Part shown: positions 60,439 through 64,000 of the stretch, in pieces
Layout of the letters: the number at the start of each line of letters is the position of its first letter
Position numbering within the stretch: position 1 is the first letter of the stretch
Assembly (NCBI GenBank): GCA_029216955.1
Contig: JANAVB010044017.1
Location: 6,864,502-6,928,501, forward strand
Source of the DNA: Iris pallida
Taxonomy: Eukaryota; Streptophyta; Magnoliopsida; Asparagales; Iridaceae
Direction: 5' to 3'
DNA: 64,000 bases
Notes under the pieces: model-generated
Seen by the model: only the letters and a program-made list of their open reading frames with translations
Told to the model about the DNA's origin: nothing
Databases searched by the model: none
Position numbers and translations under genes: made by a program

Positions 60439-61105
60439 ATGGCAAGTATGTACTTCACAACTGAAGAGCAATCCTCAAATAGACTCCTACTATTTGTTGG
60501 AATAAACTATAGTTACTGGAAGACACGAATGAGCTTCTACCTGAAGTCTCTAGATTTCGACTTATGGTCAATTATTGTCAATAGCTACAAAAATCCTACT
60601 ATCACTTCTATTCTCACATCCTCTATAATCAACAAGCCTTATTATAGTTACATGGAGGAAGAGAAGAAGTTAGCTAGCCTTGATGCAAAAGCTATGCATA
60701 TATTATATTGTGCTGTAGACACAAATGTATTTAATCTTATTACTACTTGCACAACATCTCATAAAATTTGGAAAGTTCTTGAAGCTACTTATGAGTGCAG
60801 GTATGAAAGCAAAGCTAGCAACTCCAGAGAAGGATAGTCTTCTTAATGATGCAAATATGTACATGACAAAATTGGGATTTAAGGTACAACATAATCTTTT
60901 ATACGAAGAAGAGTTTGTATGTGACACCTACAAGAAGATAGACCACATCCAAGAAGATTGTACTACTGCTAGAAAGAAGAGTCACTACGAACAATCAAAT
61001 GAAGAAAGATCATTGTCTCACAAGTACACTAGCACGAGCATATGGTGTGAAAGCGAAGCTAAAGATTCTGAAGAAGAAGAAGAAGAAGAAGAAGAAGAAG
61101 AATAG
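60439..61105 (+). pseudogene. Copia-2 gag, N-terminal part
   Basis: Starts MASMYFTTEEQSSNRLLLF, then GINYSYWKTRMSFYLKSLDFDLW, KLASLDAKAMHILYCAVD and TSHKIWKVLEATYE, which is copia gag of the type with the FxGxNYxYWKxRM motif. After a frame change near 60800 it continues to a degraded knuckle (FVCDTYKKIDHIQEDC) and a run of Glu codons from (GAA)n. Gag would form the particle shell. The start is the first ATG with the conserved opening. Confidence 0.82.
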
Positions 61106-61135
61106 AGACCTCATAAAGCTGCAAATTTATGCTCA

Positions 61136-61940
61136 ATGGCATTATCTAACGAGGTACAGAATAATTCCCTTCTTGAAGAGAATGAATTTTCTTATGATGA
61201 GTTATATGATGCTTTCAGTGATCTGTTAGAAGAACACAAAAAAGTATTAGATAAGTATAAGCAAGCTAGAAAGGATATTCTATCCTATAAGCGTGAGAAT
61301 GAAAAGCTTACTTGCTTATTGAATGATGCTAGAAATAGTTCTCCTTCTGATAATTCTACTGAGATTTCCACACTGAAGTTTAGATTGCATGAGGCACTTG
61401 ATTGCATTGAGAAAAGCACTAAAGAAAATGCTAAACTTAAGGAGAAATTAGAATCATAAAAGAAGAAGTATTCTATTGCTTCAAGTAGAATTGATGCTCT
61501 TTCTGCTAAATATGGTGAGATCTGTGCTAACTCTAAAAAGTTAGAGATTAGACTGGAAAAATAGGTAATACAACCTACAACTCAGTCTAACACAAGACAC
61601 TTAGCACATCATAAAGTCACACACGACAGATCATCTAGAAAGGAAGCAAGCAAAGCTAAAGCTTTACATAACCATGCTTTCTATTACAAGTATCCACGCA
61701 CATCATAACACACTACTGTACGTTCTCATACTGTTGCACATAGTACTAATGTTAATTATTTCTGTCATTATTATGGTATGAAAGGACATATTTCTAATCA
61801 TTGTCAGATTAGAAAACTTGTTGATATGAACTTGTGCAAATGGGTTCCCAAAGCTAACAAATGTGGATCCAAGTATTGGATACCAAAGTCTTCACCTATT
61901 ATTACAGGTGAAGCTTCTCATATCAAATAGAACCATAGAA
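61136..61940 (+). pseudogene. Copia-2 gag C-terminal coiled coil and knuckle
   Basis: A heptad-like charged helix (YDELYDAFSDLLEEHKKVLD, then KENAKLKEKLES) runs to a stop at 61459 and continues in frame afterward with AKYGEICANSKKLEIRLEK. Near 61760-61810, CHYYGMKGHISNHC is a CCHC motif with its second Cys changed to Tyr. WVPKANKCGSKYWIPK follows, typical of sequence just before protease in SIRE elements. The protease itself is absent. Confidence 0.75.
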
Positions 61941-62040
61941 CATGTTGGTGATTGCAAAGCTACAAAGGTCATCTTCCATGCAATTGCACCAACAGAAGTG
62001 TGGTCACTAGAACCACTTCGGTAACATGCTTACTAAATAG

Positions 62041-64000
62041 TTTTTAATATCTAGCATGTTCTTACTGATGTCATGCTATTAGCTTTCATTGATATCTTTT
62101 AATTTATTTATTGTTTGAATCAATATGAGACATAATCCTAGCATGACTAGCTGTTTAGCTTAAATGATTAGTTCACACTTTATAGTATTTATTTTCTATT
62201 AGTGTGACACATTTGTCTATGTATGCTCTTTACTTTTAATTTTTATTCTTGAAGCATGCATAGGAGCTTAATTTTATTTTGGTGAATATGTTTTGACTCT
62301 TCGTCTTTAATATTTTTTTAATGGTCACTTCTTACCGATTTATCTTTAACATGTCACATTTACTTTGATCGGTATTTTGTGAGTATATATGTTTAGCACA
62401 AGTCTCCTGTTTACTTGAAAAGTATATACATATACTTTTATTTTAACCTTGTGCTTGCATAATATACTTCACTATTGATTCTCATATTTTAATTTTGATT
62501 AACTTTTTATGAATCAATTACATCTTTGTCTGACAAAGCATATTTATGCTTGTTTTTAATTTTGTGATATTTTTTTTTGCTTGTTAAGGATACATGAATA
62601 ATTTATTTTTATTTATATATTGCTCATGTTTCTTATATTTTTGTATAAATATCTTTATGAGGATATATAAGTTAAGTTCAAGTTCTATATTATTTTAAAA
62701 AGTAGTTTTTAAACTTGTGCTTATCTCATACTTAAGCTATTGATTTCTTTGAACAAATTTATGTTCTTCTCTTTATTAGCTTCTTCCTAAAAGCCTCTTT
62801 TAATGTTTTTTCTTGGCTTTTTGGTTAACATTTTAGATACATGACTCTTATTGAAATATTTTTTTAATATCTTGATCTTGATAAACCATTCCTTGGGTAT
62901 TTACTTTTAGGGATTCTGGATTTCGACGATGTTCGATGATACTGCATATATTCCTTTGAATCTAAGTTCTTAAGAGTAGAAATCATTTTGGGAACAAGCC
63001 GAAAGGGTCCTTCTGTCATACAGGTGTAAATAGCCTGAAGCGACACGGTGTACTAGTCTTCAGACTACCGCTAGCTGGGAACCGGCCCCTACAGCTAACC
63101 CGAAGTGATCAATACTTTATAGACTTAAGATTTATTATGGTCTACTTGCAACTATCGTCTAGTTCTGGATCCAAGGTACTGAACCCACTCCCCTAGGTTC
63201 CAAAATACATCAACGTATCTAGGTCCTATATTTGATTTACAAATGTTTTATATTTTATTGTTATCCAATGATTTTGTAGCACATATGGATAAGTGTAATT
63301 GATACATCTTAGACCGTATGCTATATTGTTTTAAGATTTTTTAAGTCCATAGAATATAATTTATTTCATATTGCACTAATTCTTCTTAAATCCTCGATTA
63401 TTAAAGAAGAGATTTGTTTTGGGTACAAGCCTACAAAGGGTCTGTCTGTCACCAGGACTACGGTCGAAGCGAAGCGGTACTTAAGTGTTCCCTGGTGAAC
63501 CTCTATTAACTGGGACAGTACCTCTACAGCTAACCCAAGATTGATCAACGCTTTATAAACTAAAGATTTATTGAGATGTATTTGCAATTGTTATCTGATA
63601 GATTTTGGATTTTAGATTTGATGGATAATATTATTTAATTTTACAAAAAGTAATATATATTGATCTTCATAGTTAATGTTTGTCATCTTTTGATATATTT
63701 ATTTTTCTGTCACTCTATTCTATATTTAAACTTGATTTGATATTGTGACTACTCATTGAATATTATGGCTTGTATAATATTCAATGATTTTGAGCGTTAT
63801 ATTATTATCTTCTTATTCAAGTTACTTACTGTTTACAACAGTAATTCTTTGCAGGGGAGAAGTCATGCATATTGAATCTCTCTCTCAAAGCGTTTCTTTT
63901 TTTTAACCTCACGGTTTTCAGATGGACACCGTACAACAGCTTTAAAAGGGAAGAAATGAACTTTGATAAGAAGAACTAATATTTTTGAATTAGTTTTCTA
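62041..64000. other. AT-rich 3' flank with a diverged ~430-bp-period repeat
   Basis: No protein domain. Two related segments, 62960-63175 and 63393-63605, share GGGAACAAGCCGAAAGGGTC-like and CTACAGCTAACCCGAAG-like blocks in the same order. They may belong to the long non-coding 3' part of copia-2. Confidence 0.6.

Larger units (their letters stand above)
58766..62040 (+). mobile_element. Copia-2: SIRE-like copia element lacking pol
   Basis: LTR (58766-60135), tRNA-iMet primer site, gag (60439 onward) with a coiled-coil extension and a second CCHC-like motif near 61760. By about 61960 the gag similarity ends, and no protease, integrase or RT is found before the window end. The extended coiled-coil gag is a feature of the SIRE/Maximus lineage. 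An internal deletion removed the enzymes. The 3' LTR is not identified in the window. Confidence 0.78.

Overview
This window looks like repeat-rich nuclear DNA of a flowering plant. It contains L1-type LINEs, Ty1/copia and Ty3/gypsy elements primed by initiator tRNA-Met, hAT, CACTA and Mutator-like pieces, very long (TA)n arrays, and one plant aromatic amino acid decarboxylase gene with very GC-rich codons. That codon bias hints at a monocot, but I cannot name the species. There is no bacterial, organellar or CRISPR signature.

Layout. 1-8.5 kb: a SINE-like piece, a plus-strand LINE remnant (LINE-A) and a nearly complete minus-strand LINE (LINE-B). LINE-B carries a clean 657-bp MITE with 8-bp target duplications, and two foldback elements sit in the (TA)n array at its 5' end. 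8.7-13.9 kb: decayed exons of a calcium-dependent protein kinase (CDPK), split by a 4.05-kb hAT element. The hAT keeps part of its transposase, carries a nested Mutator-like MITE full of TGACGTCA sites, and has one end duplicated in tandem. 14.6-16.8 kb: the only substantial host gene, a tyrosine/DOPA decarboxylase-type enzyme with a 1-bp frameshift just before its PLP lysine. It is hemmed in by a MITE ending 12 bp before the TATA box and by a LINE starting close after the stop. 16.9-24.3 kb: that LINE (LINE-C), interrupted inside its reverse transcriptase by a copia element that has lost its 3' end. 24.3-31.5 kb: LTR and leader parts of two gypsy-type elements, with several minisatellites.

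31.5-42.9 kb: a tandem LTR-internal-LTR-internal-LTR array of a non-coding element with 4.0-kb LTRs and only 1.3-kb interiors. 43-48.5 kb: fragments of a related LTR, a CACTA end, a copia integrase piece and a LINE zinc-finger piece. 48.5-58.8 kb: a second non-coding element with 3.1-kb LTRs and a 4.1-kb interior. It shares its putative primer-binding site, with identical 8-nt spacing, and a conserved interior block with the array. 58.8-64 kb: a SIRE-like copia element with LTR, duplicated primer-binding site and gag, but essentially no pol.

The main biological story is layers of nested transposons around one probably inactive decarboxylase gene. The best candidate for something undescribed is the pair of large non-coding LTR elements (31.5-42.9 and 48.5-58.8 kb) that appear to use the same unusual primer site. 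All identifications come from reading motifs by eye; no database search was run.
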